A stretch of DNA of 64,000 nucleotides from Oehlia diaphana (GCA_003833135.1 QZLH01000132.1:46084-110083); one strand, 5' to 3'; numbered from the stretch's first letter, positions 48,800 to 60,585 are shown. Made by a program: numbers and translations. Notes: a model not told the origin generated them from the letters alone.

Positions 48800-49977
48800 T
48801 ATCCCATTAGCCTAACTATACCCGTAAGATTGCTCAATGACCTATGCTTTTTTACTGCCTTCTCCTTGCCTACGTCAAAAGCTGAATCCGGCTTTTGCGC
48901 CTCCTCCAACAATCAAATAACGTGGCTGAGAACTTTCCCAACCATGTTTTCCTCGTTATATACAACGACCACGGGTTCCGATAGTTTGAAGCTTGGCCTA
49001 TCTTGATTATCTAACGAACATTCCATAAAATAAAATTTTCAGCATCGGCAACTATCCCGAAAACTTTACCAACCATTTGATCCTCTTCCGCCTCATTAGC
49101 CTTGCGCTTACGATTTGATAAAGATGACTCAAGCTGTACTGCGCATTGTGCGATACCTTTACAAAATCATCTTTTTTAACCTCTGTGACCCCAACTGTTT
49201 TTGCTGTTTGAAGCAAATTAACTGCGAAATCGAGAGGACCGTGTCAGAAATATTGAGGGCAGATCTCAAACTTTCCCTTGAAATTGTTCGCTCCAGCAAG
49301 CAGGTATGAATAGACGTATATTGATTTCGTGGCTTCGATTGATAGTAAATTGATGGGGGTGTTGTCGCACGAAAAAACTGGGAATACCACCATTGTTGGA
49401 TTCTCTGTTTCACCATCAAGACCGGCAGACTGAGCTGAAAGTCCAATCTGAGAAAGCCTTTGAGGGTGTTTCTATGAACACTGTAAACTTGAGATTATTC
49501 TTTGATACGAATATGCGGAGCACTTCACGAAGGTTACGAGGGGAATATTATCCGCTGTCATTTAACATGTTGAGTTCCGCTCCATCGTTTTCAAGCGCAG
49601 GCGTTGGATACATTGCACATATGGAATTTTTGAGGCCTTCAAGGGTTGCGTGTTCGATATTTACGGTCCACCTGAATGATTTAGTCCTTCTCGGACTAAC
49701 TACAACGTCAAAAGCTTCAATGCAATGACAGGGTTAGTAAGAAATACCACGAAGTCTCTAGACCTAAAATTTTCACATATTACGTACCATGTACTGTACA
49801 GACTTGTTGAGTAATTCCTGCATCGTGGCGAGTTGCTTTCTTAATTCTAACACCTCGTCCGAAAGTGGTGGTGGTCTCTGGCGGAGAGACTAAGACATAA
49901 ATATGTTCTTCGACCGGCGAGTCAGGAAAGTATTTCGAAATCATTTTTATTGCTAACAGCTCGTCACTGTTCAGCAT
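48800..49977 (-). pseudogene. Crinkler-like (CRN) gene, decayed and 5'-truncated
   Basis: Minus-strand frames give, in order: DELLAIKMISKYFPDSPVEE and HIYVLVSPPE (about 49890-49970, end of the ubiquitin-like N-terminal part of CRN proteins), LELRKQLATMQELLNKSV (a coiled coil after a frame change), VNIEHATLEGLKNSICAMYP (about 49610-49670), FVSKNNLKFTVFIETPSKAF (about 49450-49510), VNLLQTAKTVGVTEVKKDDF (about 49170-49230), KRKANEAEEDQMVGKVF (about 49080-49120), and FKLSEPVVVVYNEENMVGKV (about 48950). At least three frame changes and several stops (for example after NDSG near 49560) break it. Mycorrhizal CRN-family proteins share this block order. The usual N-terminal LFLAK-type start is absent. 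Confidence 0.7.
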
Positions 49978-50959
49978 GTCTTATTATAAGCAATTTTTTA
50001 CGAGCACACCAATGTCTTCTACTTTTTTCTGTCACTCGTGACCTCTTATTTTTACAACCATATTATATTAAAAGAACTAAATAAGTGAAACAAAATAAAA
50101 AAATAGATTATCTTAATTTCTAAATCTGCACCCCCCCCCCTCTTAAACTATTATATCCCCTATAATATAATACCTGATACCCTCTAATATTTTGTCTTAA
50201 TCTTAGTAAATAAAACTATAATAATTTATTTTATTATATATATTATTATTATTTTTACCTTAAATATAAAAAAATTAAATATATTTTATTATTATAATTA
50301 ATTATTGTTTATTATAATTTATTATTTACAATTTATTTATAGAAAAATGTGTTTTTTTTTTAAAAAAAAAAAAAAAAGAAAGTAAGAAAGAATTTTGATA
50401 TAATCATATAAGTAATTTATTACTTACCATAAACGATAATTTTGCGATCCTAATCAAAGAAGTAAAATATGAACCTGTGGAAAATAACGATCCAGATTCC
50501 AGAGTAGACTTCATGTCACAAATTACACGATATAAATGATGTTAAGTCATACAATTCAACAACAAAAAGCGGTAAAGAATGTGATCATGTACAGTTTCCG
50601 AAGATTTTATTGCTGAGTCACATCATACCCCGTGCTCTAGACATTGCTAACTGACGGTGGTTTTTATCATGTGATATATACTTTTTATGCGATGAGGGAT
50701 GATCCCAATTTCATTTTGTTGTAACGCGTAAACGCGTCGCTATCCTATAAATAATTAAAAAGAATTACAGTTAAGTATTTTAAGTATTTTTCAACAGTCT
50801 ATTTATGATCGTTGACGGTATCCTACGCCCATATGGTTCAGCTCTTTTGGTCGATGTTTGGATTAGAGTGCTGTGGGTAAATCGCCATGGCTCTTAGTGC
50901 CTCAGCCTGGGCCTCTATTCCAGAATATATATTGTTATTGTAATATTCCAACAGATTAT
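49978..50959. other. Intergenic
   Basis: AT-rich, with an A/T homopolymer palindrome at about 50351-50378 and a C10 run at about 50131; no gene seen. Confidence 0.5.
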
Positions 50960-52155
50960 TCTATTGAAATTATGTCGTTTAATAACATTAACAGTAAACC
51001 TTCCTTTTAGATATGGAATTACGGATACCTATGTGTACGATTCCAATCCTAAGAACTTGGGTGTTCTAGACTGTCTTAATTATCTGAAAGATAAATTGGT
51101 ATTCACATCAGTTAGCAAACAAGAAGTCCAGGATGCGCTTACAAGAACGGTCGAGAGGGTTATGGATTCACCTATTGTACTGTACAGGCTGGGATAAAGA
51201 AACGGTTAAAAAAATATCCGATAATATCAGTGATATTATTGAAAGAAAGGATATTGTCGAGTTTTTTGCGAACTGGACAAGGAGCTTGAGGCAGTAAGTA
51301 ATTGCGGTTTTGCATGATACGGCCCCATATATATATTTGAAAATATTAATTTTTCATTTGTAGAAGCTAAATCAACGAAATCTTGAGAGATCTTTTTGAT
51401 AAGAATATCTCCGAACTACTAAAGAAGTCTGGTGATTTAAATACATTGAGACTATCATCTTATTATATAGAAAGGTCTGCTGAATTTCACGAAAAGGTTA
51501 GATCAATGTTTTTATTCTGTTCGTTCCAAGTTTGAATGCTAACTTTAAACCTATATTTCTTTGTTAAATCACCTAGGGAGAATCAACTTCTGATCAAAGC
51601 AATTATATTTCAAGAAAAAGACAAGATGTTGATTTTAATAAGGAGCGAACAATAAAGCAATATCAAGTTGGAAATACTACGCCACTTCCACTTGATAAAA
51701 TGAACAAGATGCGGATGTTGCTGTCGAACAGGATACGGATAGCATGTATTGCCAGGAGCTATCATCAGTTGAGGCCGAATCTCTATCTTTTACATATTTT
51801 TATTATTGTCTGTTATTTAATAAACCTTTATCTCATAATAGACTTCATTAAATTCGGCTATCGAAAGACTTGTTAATAGTGAATGTGCTATTGCAAGATA
51901 TCGGATTTTATTTTTACCAGAAGAAAATTTTCATAGGCGCTTATTTACCAATGAAGAGTGGTCAATAATGGAATTTAACTGGAAAAGGTATTATTTTTTA
52001 TTTATTTTTAGTTGATTTTACTTTTATTTTAAATCACGGATTCGCTTCCCCAGATTGATGAAACGTAATATCTCTTTTAGAGAAGTATAACGAGTGTATA
52101 AAAAATGCTACCATCAAATATTATGTTGACTTAAATAAAGTCGAAGGCATCAGGT
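50960..52155 (+). pseudogene. Decayed multi-exon gene, family not recognised
   Basis: A plus-strand frame starts near 50964 (LPFRYGITDTYVYDSNPKNL, then QEVQDALTRTVERVMDSP). It is broken by a one-base loss at about 51190, where YRLG-stop replaces a frame continuing WDKETVKKISDNISDIIERK up to a GTAAGT donor at 51295. Further exon-like blocks follow: ILRDLFDKNISELLKKSG (about 51380-51440), SAEFHEK before a donor (51498), a block ending ADVAVEQDTDSMYCQELSS after another frame change (about 51710-51770), SAIERLVNSECAIARYR (about 51855), LFTNEEWSIMEFNWK, and EKYNECIKNATIKYY (about 52085). The exon layout is original (not a retrocopy) with later frameshifts. The missing 5' end and product are unknown. 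Confidence 0.55.
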
Positions 52156-54079
52156 AATACTGCATTTACACAATGTAACATTATTTTTAACAATTATGGA
52201 CGTGATTTCAGCTATATTAAAAAAACTGAACGCCATTAATTTTGCCAGAGTTTGTAAAAATAAAGTCAAAAAATCTTATCAACCAATTAATAAAAATTTA
52301 ACAATAATATTTTATTAAGCAATTTTGAAGGAAATAAGTTATCTGAAATTTTAATGTACCTGACCTATGATTCATTCTTCCATTTATTGTAAAGTAAAAA
52401 AAATTCATGTGCGCATGACGCTAGTTACTTTTGTTGAGAAAAAATTTCGATTAAAATAGTATAGTTTTTATGTACATTTACAATCCTAGTATATAAGCAT
52501 GAAACCTTATTAGTATATGATTCCAATAAAATACTAAGCTAATACAGAAACAAATAGGGTGTGATCCAGCACTTTTGAATATTGCATGTAGTAATGTCGC
52601 AGACGTCTCAGAGATACTTTTTTTGGTAAAATTGAACCCCTGTTTGATAAACGTTTAATGCCTTTCTTTAATGCATTATAGAATGCTATTGTATTCTTCC
52701 TAGTACTAAAACTAGTTCATTAAAAATTAATATCAGTTAAGCTCTGAGAAAATATTCTATAATTTCATTTTTGAATGATGATGAATTAAGTTATTTAGGA
52801 AAAAATTAAAAACATCACATTCTTGGTATATAATACAACAATAAAGATTTTTTCCTATCGGTCTCTCTCCAGCAAACCCAAGTACACATTAGTAAAATCA
52901 TACGTTAAATTCTTCTCGTACTACAACTTGAATTTCCAAATTAAATTAAATTCAGCATCAAACCCTAGTCTCCATTAAATAATTCTGTTCCAGAAATGTT
53001 CATTATGTTAACCATTATTGCAAGGAGGAAAGTTATTGTTATTAGGATCAGTGCGCCCAATACCAACACCGAACACCCATATCTGTAACATATAGTTCGC
53101 AGTATTTGTATCAGAAATTGCCATTTATAAAAGAGATGAGATGACACTAATTGAATCAGTGAAGCTGAGCTTGTACGAAGGTACAATGCGGCAATTAGTA
53201 CAATAATGCTAGTGTTTGTATGCGAAGTCCCAAAATCTTGATGGTTAATACAATCTGAATTATGGTTCGTTGAGAGCTGCTTTCGATGAAAGCCAGGAAG
53301 GCTCTGAGAATAACCAATTCAATCATCATTTGTTTGATATGAGTTTCCCATGTTATCTGCAACTGATGCACCTGGGTGTGATGGACCCAAATCGTGGTTG
53401 TATCAGTACTATACCGAAAATCGCGCTCATTCTGCTCATCGATCTAATAATTCTTCCTCACTTCCTGTGCATGGGAATAGGGAGGTACTTCACATATTAA
53501 TATCCAATTACATAAGGATATTTCAAATGACGCATTTTCTTTTATGTTTATTTCCTCGATCCTGTGAATCACTCTTCTTCCTATTCCACTTCCTCCAGCT
53601 CTTTTGAAAGGTGATATATTGCTGATTTAATATAGGCTATGTGGGTGATAGCGAGTTAATAGTGAAAGTAGATTGGGCTGGGAAGCGAATTGACGAGACT
53701 GGGAACGCGAACTTCTAAATACAACGCAGTTAATAGACTAGGTAAAACACTTGCAATACTTGCAATCCTTTATTAGATCGGAAAACTGTAAGTACTTATA
53801 TTTTAACTTTTAAATAGTCTATATTTAAGAGATTATATTTTCACATAACCGTATGACCCAAATGACACGTGACCAGTCATTTATTGGACGTTGCATAAAT
53901 ATTATCACTTGATGTGTAAATTTTTTTTTTACGTATTACGTAGATTTTTATAAAATGTTCGTGTAAAACCAAATAGTTACTTTACTCGGATAGAATTTTT
54001 GAAAAGTTAGCATAGTTAGCATAATTACGAAAAAACTAAATGTAACATATAAATAATCTAAAATCGTGATAAAACATAT
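52156..54079. other. Intergenic, no gene recognised
   Basis: Frames at 52965-53607 on both strands are open for 70-85 codons, and the region near 53250-53480 is less AT-rich, so a decayed exon is possible. I see no recognisable motif. Confidence 0.4.
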
Positions 54080-55267
54080 TTAATCACTATCTGACAAGTA
54101 TAAATTCTCTGTTTTTCCACTTTCTTCGCTTTCTTCGCTTTCTTCGGGAGTAAAAGTAGTTGATATATTATTGTTTTCAAGGCTAATAGAATTAAGTTCT
54201 GAAATTACTTGGTGAATATTCGGTCTATTATCTGGTTCGTGTTTCCAACATTCTAATAAATCACGTAAAAATAGATTGTGAAAAAATATTACGTAAAAGT
54301 ATTATACTCTATTTTATACTTACTTTGATATAATTCAACAAATAAAGCATTCGTGTTTTGTATAGGTTCTTCTCTTAAACCATCAAGGATAAGTAACCGT
54401 AACCTAAGAGCGTGATCGACTCCCGACTTATATCTAAAAGGCGATTTTCGACTTGTTAACTCCCAAAATAATACACCTAAGCTGTATATATCGGATTTTT
54501 CTGTTATACGATATGAATTATTTGAATTATTCTCAAAAAATTTAGGGTCCATATAGGGTATTACGCCATGTGCTCCAGTGTCATCATCTGATGCTTTTAG
54601 ACATGAACACCCAAAATCTGCTAATTTTATTGAATCTTTGTGTATTAAGATATTATTGGGGTGCTAAAAAGATATGTTAATTAGTGGACTAGTTCCGCTA
54701 TATAATTTAAAACAATAGAAATGCACTTACAAGATCACCGTGTATGATTTCTTTAACATCGTGTAACCATAAAATCGCACTTGCAATCTCCTTAGCAAAC
54801 CTTAATTGGTTCTCCCAATTAAAAGTTATAGTATGGTTCCTTAAATAATTTCTTAATGTCCCGCCTTCCGCATACTCGAGAACAAGCGAATATTTTTCTT
54901 TACCTAAATAAAAAATATGTCAATGAAATGAAATAATTATCATAAGTTTTCATAATTGTTTATTTACCGTCTAATGTTGTAACTCCGTATAATCGAATAA
55001 TATTTTGATGACCATCAGCCATTCTCGTTAAATAAACCTAGAAGGAAAATAGTCTGTAAATAATATAAGTTATAATAAATAATTTTATCGATGACGAACC
55101 TCTTTATTATCGACAAATTTTTTAATTACGTATATTGTTGACGTGTTCTTCCAATTTGCGGTATAAACACCTTCGGAGCCGATATTCTTTAGATGAATAA
55201 GGTCTTGAGAGCCATAGCGGATAATTGTTTTGAACTTCAATAATTTATTCAACTCAAATGTATAATA
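54080..55267 (-). CDS. TKL-type protein kinase (start not resolved)
   Basis: Exons, in gene order: about 55100-55267, 54968-55037, 54731-54903, 54324-54663, 54080-54252; phases agree. Kinase motifs in order: IGSEGVYTANW (glycine loop, with only GxxG), IYVIKKF (catalytic Lys), LVLEYAEGGTLRNYL (hinge), EIIHGDLHPNNILI (catalytic loop with HGD instead of HRD), LADFGC (DFG), YMDPKFF (APE region), SDIYSLGVLFWELTSRKSPF, CWKHEPDNRP. The tail is acidic (EESEESEESG). The HGDLHxNN loop and YMDPKFF are hallmarks of the expanded TKL-like kinases of Glomeromycotina. The catalytic Lys, Asp and DFG are present, so activity is likely. No in-frame ATG lies in the first exon, which is preceded by an acceptor-like TAG, so a first exon upstream is expected but not found. 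Confidence 0.78.
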
Positions 55268-56834
55268 CTACGCCGTTACACCAATATGCATTATTGATGC
55301 GCAGATAAATATATTTGGTAACAAAGTAAAAGAGTTTAATTTTTTTTGGGGGTAAAAAAAAAAACCATTTTGATATAAATATCGGCTTGATCTTGATTTT
55401 GGTTCTGTTTTCCCAGTTCTGTTTAAATTTTATCAACTGATAAATTTTTGAGTTTCTGGTAACCAAATGACGAAGTTAGTTTACATATTTTTTTTTACTT
55501 ATTTCGGTGTTAAATAATATTTTCGTTTTAAAAAAAAACTGTACCTTTGCAATAATACAATGAAAGGGCCGGGGTTATTTCGTAATAAAAAGCGTATATA
55601 TTTTTTAACGTTTTTATGCAAACTCCGGGTTAAAGTGATATAAGTAATAGTTTCCACAATGATGTTTAAACAATAAACTATTGACTAGGTATAGAATTTT
55701 CTCGTTTTTTTTTTGAACTGTAGAAGGTAAATTATAACAGATGGTCCAACTCAGTAGAAATGACGAAAAGAATGTAGTTCAACGAGAAAATATTAAAAAA
55801 ACGAGAAATCATTTTCCGTCACAAAATGTAATTGCAACTGCACTTGTCTGACTGTGTAATATGTGTAATACCCCCTGCATCTAGTAGTAACATCAGTTAT
55901 TTGTACTACGATATCTATCTTGACCAACATTATGAATTTCAATGCAGTATCGAATTCGCTCGAGTTAATCAGTGTAATTTCCCCAGATTTAAATTTTAAC
56001 ATTTCAAAATATAAAATTAAATGTAGTATAAATAATAAAATAAAGTAATTAATTTTAACTAAAATGTTAAAAAATTCTTATTGCCATTTAATGGATGGAA
56101 ATTAGCAAAACTTAATGCATAATCCGATTGGCTGTATTTGGGATTTATTACATGCCTTAATGTCAAAAATTTTTTTGTAATAAATTAGACAATGATTTTC
56201 AGCTTTATCATTTAGCTAGTGATCATATTAAATGTCTTGACAATTAATTAGATCTGATCGTGTTTTTTCTTAAAAAATAAACCTTTATTCGGGCCTCATG
56301 TCTTTCATTACACTGCATTTCCTTACTGCTAACTGAGTTATTCTTTTATTTGGTAAGCAAAAGACATTCGCCTACTCATACATTGTAATGGATAACCTAA
56401 TATGATATTTCTTTTTTATATAAAAGTGTTATATGTTTATAATACTATTAGACAGAATAAATCCTGTAATACGAAGACTCAAAAATTTGCAAAAGTAAAG
56501 AACGTAAATAAGAGTCTTCCAATAAATTATTTATAGAATTCTATTAAGAGAATTAGGGAATTTCGTCAATTAAAAAAAAAAGTTTAATATTTTATATGAA
56601 AATGATTAAGATTTTACACAATTCTACAATCCTAAAAAGAATCGCTTAAAAATATATAATATTCTGATAAATACACATGAAATAAAATATACATCTATCT
56701 ATCAATTAAAAGAGAAAGCTCGAATTCCAATTATTCTAATTACTCTAATTAATTAAAAAAAAATTTTAAAGTCTGAAGGTGATTAAAATGATATTATAAG
56801 AGTTTATCAAAAAAAGTTTTATTTGGAGAAACAA
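55268..56834. other. Intergenic
   Basis: Probably contains the missing first exon of the kinase gene. The short ORFs at 55254-55466 and 55793-56002 are not supported. Confidence 0.45.
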
Positions 56835-57269
56835 TTAATTATGTATAAATAAGATATCTTTCAATTTCGTATCACATTCAAATTTATTACCGATTTTAGC
56901 GCAGCAAGCAAACGAGCCATCATTTTGAATAGAACATTTTTGAGAACAACATGCTTCCGGATTCTTAATATCGCATGTTCCACCAGGAAGTGTACAAACA
57001 GGAGTTGACGTAGTGCATACGGTGGTTGTAGGTGTAATGGTAACAATTTTTTTGTTGCGTTTAAAATTACAATCTTGTTCGTTTCTTTTTTGATGTTTCT
57101 TCTTTCCTTGATGAATTTGTTGAGGTGTGGGAGTGGATGAGCAGGTTGTACTGATAGTTATTGTATCAGAGCTAGTTTTAGTAATAGTGCAGGGTTTGCG
57201 AGCATCAACTGTTATAGTTGATGCTAAGAAAAGAGTGATTAAGAATAATACAAGAGTTTGTCTATACAT
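56835..57269 (-). CDS. Small secreted cysteine-rich protein A (144 aa)
   Basis: Single exon. Residues 1-23 form a signal peptide (LVLFLITLFLASTIT). A Thr/Ser-rich propeptide-like part follows with the dibasic site KKHQKR (about residue 62), a likely Kex2 cleavage site. The C-terminal domain has the pattern C-x6-C-x7-CC-x3-C-x9-CC-x8-C (from CTLPGGTC and CCSQKC to CCAKIGNKFEC), a disulfide-rich knot-like fold. The paralog at 59986-60372 has the same spacing. Such proteins are often called effector candidates in mycorrhizal fungi; here the role is only inferred from secretion, size and Cys content. The TATA box and upstream motif match those of the paralog. Confidence 0.8.
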   Translation of the reverse strand: MYRQTLVLFLITLFLASTITVDARKPCTITKTSSDTITISTTCSSTPTPQQIHQGKKKHQKRNEQDCNFKRNKKIVTITPTTTVCTTSTPVCTLPGGTCDIKNPEACCSQKCSIQNDGSFACCAKIGNKFECDTKLKDILFIHN

Positions 57270-57326
57270 TATTATAAAAATTTAATTTTAAGGAAATGAG
57301 TTCAAAAAAACAATTTGTATCGATTT

Positions 57327-57334
57327 TATATATA
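57327..57334 (-). promoter_or_regulatory. TATA box of secreted Cys-rich gene A
   Basis: TATATATA(AAA) on the minus strand, about 58-65 bp upstream of the ATG at 57269. A similar box stands before the paralog. Confidence 0.5.
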
Positions 57335-57424
57335 GGAAAAATTAAACTCATTAATCATATGTTATTTTATGACAAATTTAAACAAAGCAAACTAAACAAA
57401 AAAATTTTACTCAATATAGAAAAA

Positions 57425-57440
57425 GATCATTGGTTCAATG
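57425..57440 (-). promoter_or_regulatory. Shared upstream motif, gene A copy
   Basis: The word ATCATTGGTTCAAT (inverse ATTGAACCAATGAT, containing CCAAT) lies about 155 bp upstream of the ATG and is repeated upstream of paralog B at 60571-60585. Both copies are followed on the plus strand by an ACACATGT-type word. Confidence 0.5.
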
Positions 57441-59985
57441 CACGCATGTACTGTACACATGTACAGTACAATTAATATCGAATACAAGGAACATAAAGAA
57501 TTTTTTGTTTTTTTGCTGATTAATAAATAAAGAAATTTATTTAATTAGTATTATAATTATAATACTTATTTAATGGAATAATCCCTATTATGTTATACAA
57601 TATTTAATTTAATTGGTTTTTATATTATTATTGAAAAAAAAAATTGTCTTTATTGTTCAGTAGATCAAGGATTTATTAATAGATATTTTTATCCAGTATA
57701 TTATATATATACATATATAACTATATACGTTAATATATTAAAGCAAATTAAACAAAGATTATTGTAAATAACAAAAGCGTTACGAGAGATATATTACATC
57801 GTGTGATCCAAATCATTACCTTCATAATAATGAGATTGTGAATTAAACTAAAGAAATCAGAGATTTTTTCATTGATTTATATAATTATAAAGTTCTGTCT
57901 TAATTTTTCTTGAAACTATTGATTCATATTTTGTTGTTTTGAACACCGTTCTAAATATAAGATTGAATAAAGTGAAATGAACCATAATATATGACGCATT
58001 TTTCGAAGCGATAAAGTTAAAATGCCTATCCGTCCAATTGAATCAAAAGTAGTAGTACTATGCGATCGAAAAGGGAAAATGCAGTATTTGAGTAACGCAT
58101 ATATATGCGAGCTTATAAACATTTTGGTTCAACAAAAGTGTTAGACCCTGAAGGAGATAGAAAAACTAAAAGCAAATTGAAAGCTGAGCTTCAATTGTTG
58201 TGGGTTGTGACTTGTAATTGGAACTATTGTGCCTCTCGTTGATGAGCATATAATCTTAATTTGGGATAATATAAATACTTGCGTTCCTCTTCGGATTCAA
58301 CGTCTGTTGCACTTTTAGCTCCAGCTCCTCGGTCTCAGATGCAAGTGTTGTGATATCATCTTTCCAGCAATTTTGTATTTGCAAATAAAAAGCAAATTTT
58401 ACATGTGACTTTTTTATGCGTACCGTGCAATGAATATTTGAACGGAATTCTAATAGCCTTAATTAAAGCCTCATTAGAAAAAAATATTTTAATATTTAGA
58501 GTTATGATTCGCAATCTTTGATATATTCTTTAAATGGAATAATCCTTATTGTAACATCTTATTCAACATGTTATGTTATTCTTGCGAAAAATTTTATTAC
58601 ACGCATTAATTCCATTAATTGGTATTTATTCTTGAACTTCAGTTCATTACTTGAATTATAATTATCGATCTGTTCTGAAAGTATAACTTAAAGAAAGACT
58701 TATTTTTTTTTTTAAAAAAAAAAAAGTTCTTTACTTGTTCGTCCTTCCTTCTCCTCTTTTAATAACGATAAGGTTTAAAAGAGTACAATATTTAATGTCA
58801 TTTTTAATAATTTCACTTAATTTTAACGTTCTTACCTTGTAAAACTTTGGTTATTAGCTCGTCAATTAAACGTATTAGATAATTAGATTAAAACACGTAC
58901 GTATTAGTTATTACCGTACCGCACTGCACAGGATACCCTGGTATAATATAAATAATTTAATTTAAAAATTACATAATACCCATGAGATACATGACCAAAA
59001 TTAGTTTAATTATATCATTAAACATTTTTAAATCGTATATTGTATCCAGGTGGGGTATTCTCAAAGGGGATATTTTAGGGCAGTGCGACGGTACGGTAGA
59101 CCAAAACCTCGTCTCCTCGTAACATGTACTTTTATAAAAAGTAACTAATAAATAAAAAGATAAGGTTTGTTAATTTCTTCTCATAACACATATATATACT
59201 GTATATATATATCAGATATTAACACTTTAAAAATTATTGCTTAGTAAAATTATAAATTTTATTTACAAAAAGAATATTATATACATCGCGTTTGATCCAA
59301 ATCATTACTGATCATAATGAGAAATGACGGATAAATGAGTGTGAAACTATGTAAAAAGAAAATAAACCAAAGAATCAAAAAAATATTTTATTTTTCTTTT
59401 TCTAAGGTTCTCGCCTCCACCTTTAGACGATTTATAATGACGATCGTTTCAAAAGTTTGTTGGATCATAATAACAGCATATAAAGTCATTCCAGGTTGAA
59501 ATAATTAAATGAATTTATTAATCTAATGGTAGTTAAGAATATCAAACCCAATAACCACTTTAAAATAAAAACTAAGCCTAATAATAATAATGATGATATA
59601 ATTTAATAGTTTATTGAAAGAATAAGATCTCAAAAATTCGTATTAATGAATTGAATTGGAATTAAACTTCAAGTTTAATTGAGTTTTTTTATAATCCAAT
59701 ATCCTTCAAAAAATAATATTTATACATCCAATAATTTAATATTATTCTTTAAAAAATAATATTTATACATCCAATAATTTAATATTCTAAAGTTTTTTTT
59801 AATACTTTTAAAAATTTAAAATGATTATATTTGAAACGAAGTCCAATAATCCAATAATCTAATAATCCAATAATCTAATAATTCAATAGTTGTCTATATT
59901 GTTCAATTATTCATTAGTTCATTAGTCCAAAAGGCAAGGCCAACTGGAATGAAGCCATGAAGATATGATAGGTATGATAAAATAT
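57441..59985. other. Intergenic between the two secreted Cys-rich genes
   Basis: No gene is recognised. The word GATCCAAATCATTAC with a following ATAATGAGA occurs at about 57808 and 59290, suggesting that the duplicated unit includes flanking DNA. A run of short AATCCAATAAT repeats lies at about 59845-59895. Confidence 0.5.
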
Positions 59986-60372
59986 TTATTTTATATTACA
60001 GTTAAAAACATCTCCAGTTCTTTTACAACAGGCAAAAGTTCCATCAGTTTGTAGTGCACACCCCTTAGAACAGCACGCTTCTGGATTTGCCATTTCACAA
60101 CTTCCACCTGAAGGTGTGCAAACAAGAGGTGTTGGCGTTAACGTAAAACACATTGCGGTTGTAGGTGTACAAGGAACAACATTTTCGTAACGTTTATGAC
60201 CATATCTTTTTTGATGCTTCTTTTCATTATTAATTTGATAGTAACTAGGGCTGGGAGTAGGAATAATTTTAGTAAGTTTATGACGTTTATGAAGTTTGCG
60301 GTATACATCGGCTGTAATAGTTGATGCCAAGAAAAGTGTGACTAAAATTAATAAAAGAATGTTTCTATTCAT
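59986..60372 (-). CDS. Small secreted cysteine-rich protein B (128 aa)
   Basis: Single exon, paralog of the gene at 56835-57269. The ORF extends 15 nt upstream to an ATG at 60387 (MNNLI), but the second ATG at 60372 gives MNRNILLLILVTLFLASTIT, which aligns with the start of the paralog, so I prefer it. A basic stretch (RKLHKRHK) and the dibasic KKHQKR are kept. The C-terminal domain has identical spacing (CTPSGGSC, EACCSKGC, FACCKRTGDVFNC). The linker sequences differ much more than the signal peptide and Cys domain. Secreted; function unknown. Confidence 0.8.
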   Translation of the reverse strand: MNRNILLLILVTLFLASTITADVYRKLHKRHKLTKIIPTPSPSYYQINNEKKHQKRYGHKRYENVVPCTPTTAMCFTLTPTPLVCTPSGGSCEMANPEACCSKGCALQTDGTFACCKRTGDVFNCNIK

Positions 60373-60434
60373 TATCAAATTATTCATGAATTAATTTTTA
60401 GGAATGAAAGTTCAGAAAAAATCTGCATCAAATT

Positions 60435-60447
60435 TATATATATATAA
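60435..60447 (-). promoter_or_regulatory. TATA box of secreted Cys-rich gene B
   Basis: A TATATATATA run on the minus strand, about 63-75 bp upstream of the ATG at 60372, matching the position in paralog A. Confidence 0.45.
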
Positions 60448-60570
60448 ATGTAAAAAAAAAAAAGAAAGAAATCAAAATGTGTTATTAAAATTTACTATAT
60501 TAGACGTATTAGAAATTAATAACAAGATTGACAAAGCATATGACAAACAAACATTGCGCAATACGTAAAG

Positions 60571-60585
60571 AATCATTGGTTCAAT
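60571..60585 (-). promoter_or_regulatory. Shared upstream motif, gene B copy
   Basis: AATCATTGGTTCAAT, followed by TTTTTACACATGTGA on the plus strand; matches the motif upstream of paralog A. Confidence 0.5.

Noticed and set aside
49393..49728. 111-aa plus-strand ORF
   Set aside because: Antisense shadow of the Crinkler-like remnant, whose minus-strand frames give recognisable family blocks.
53270..53607. Overlapping 76- and 85-aa ORFs
   Set aside because: No motif, no splice partners and no agreement between frames; possibly an old exon but not supportable.
55254..55466. 70-aa minus-strand ORF as first exon of the kinase
   Set aside because: Its frame does not continue into the kinase exon and its sequence has no kinase N-lobe features; the true start stays open.
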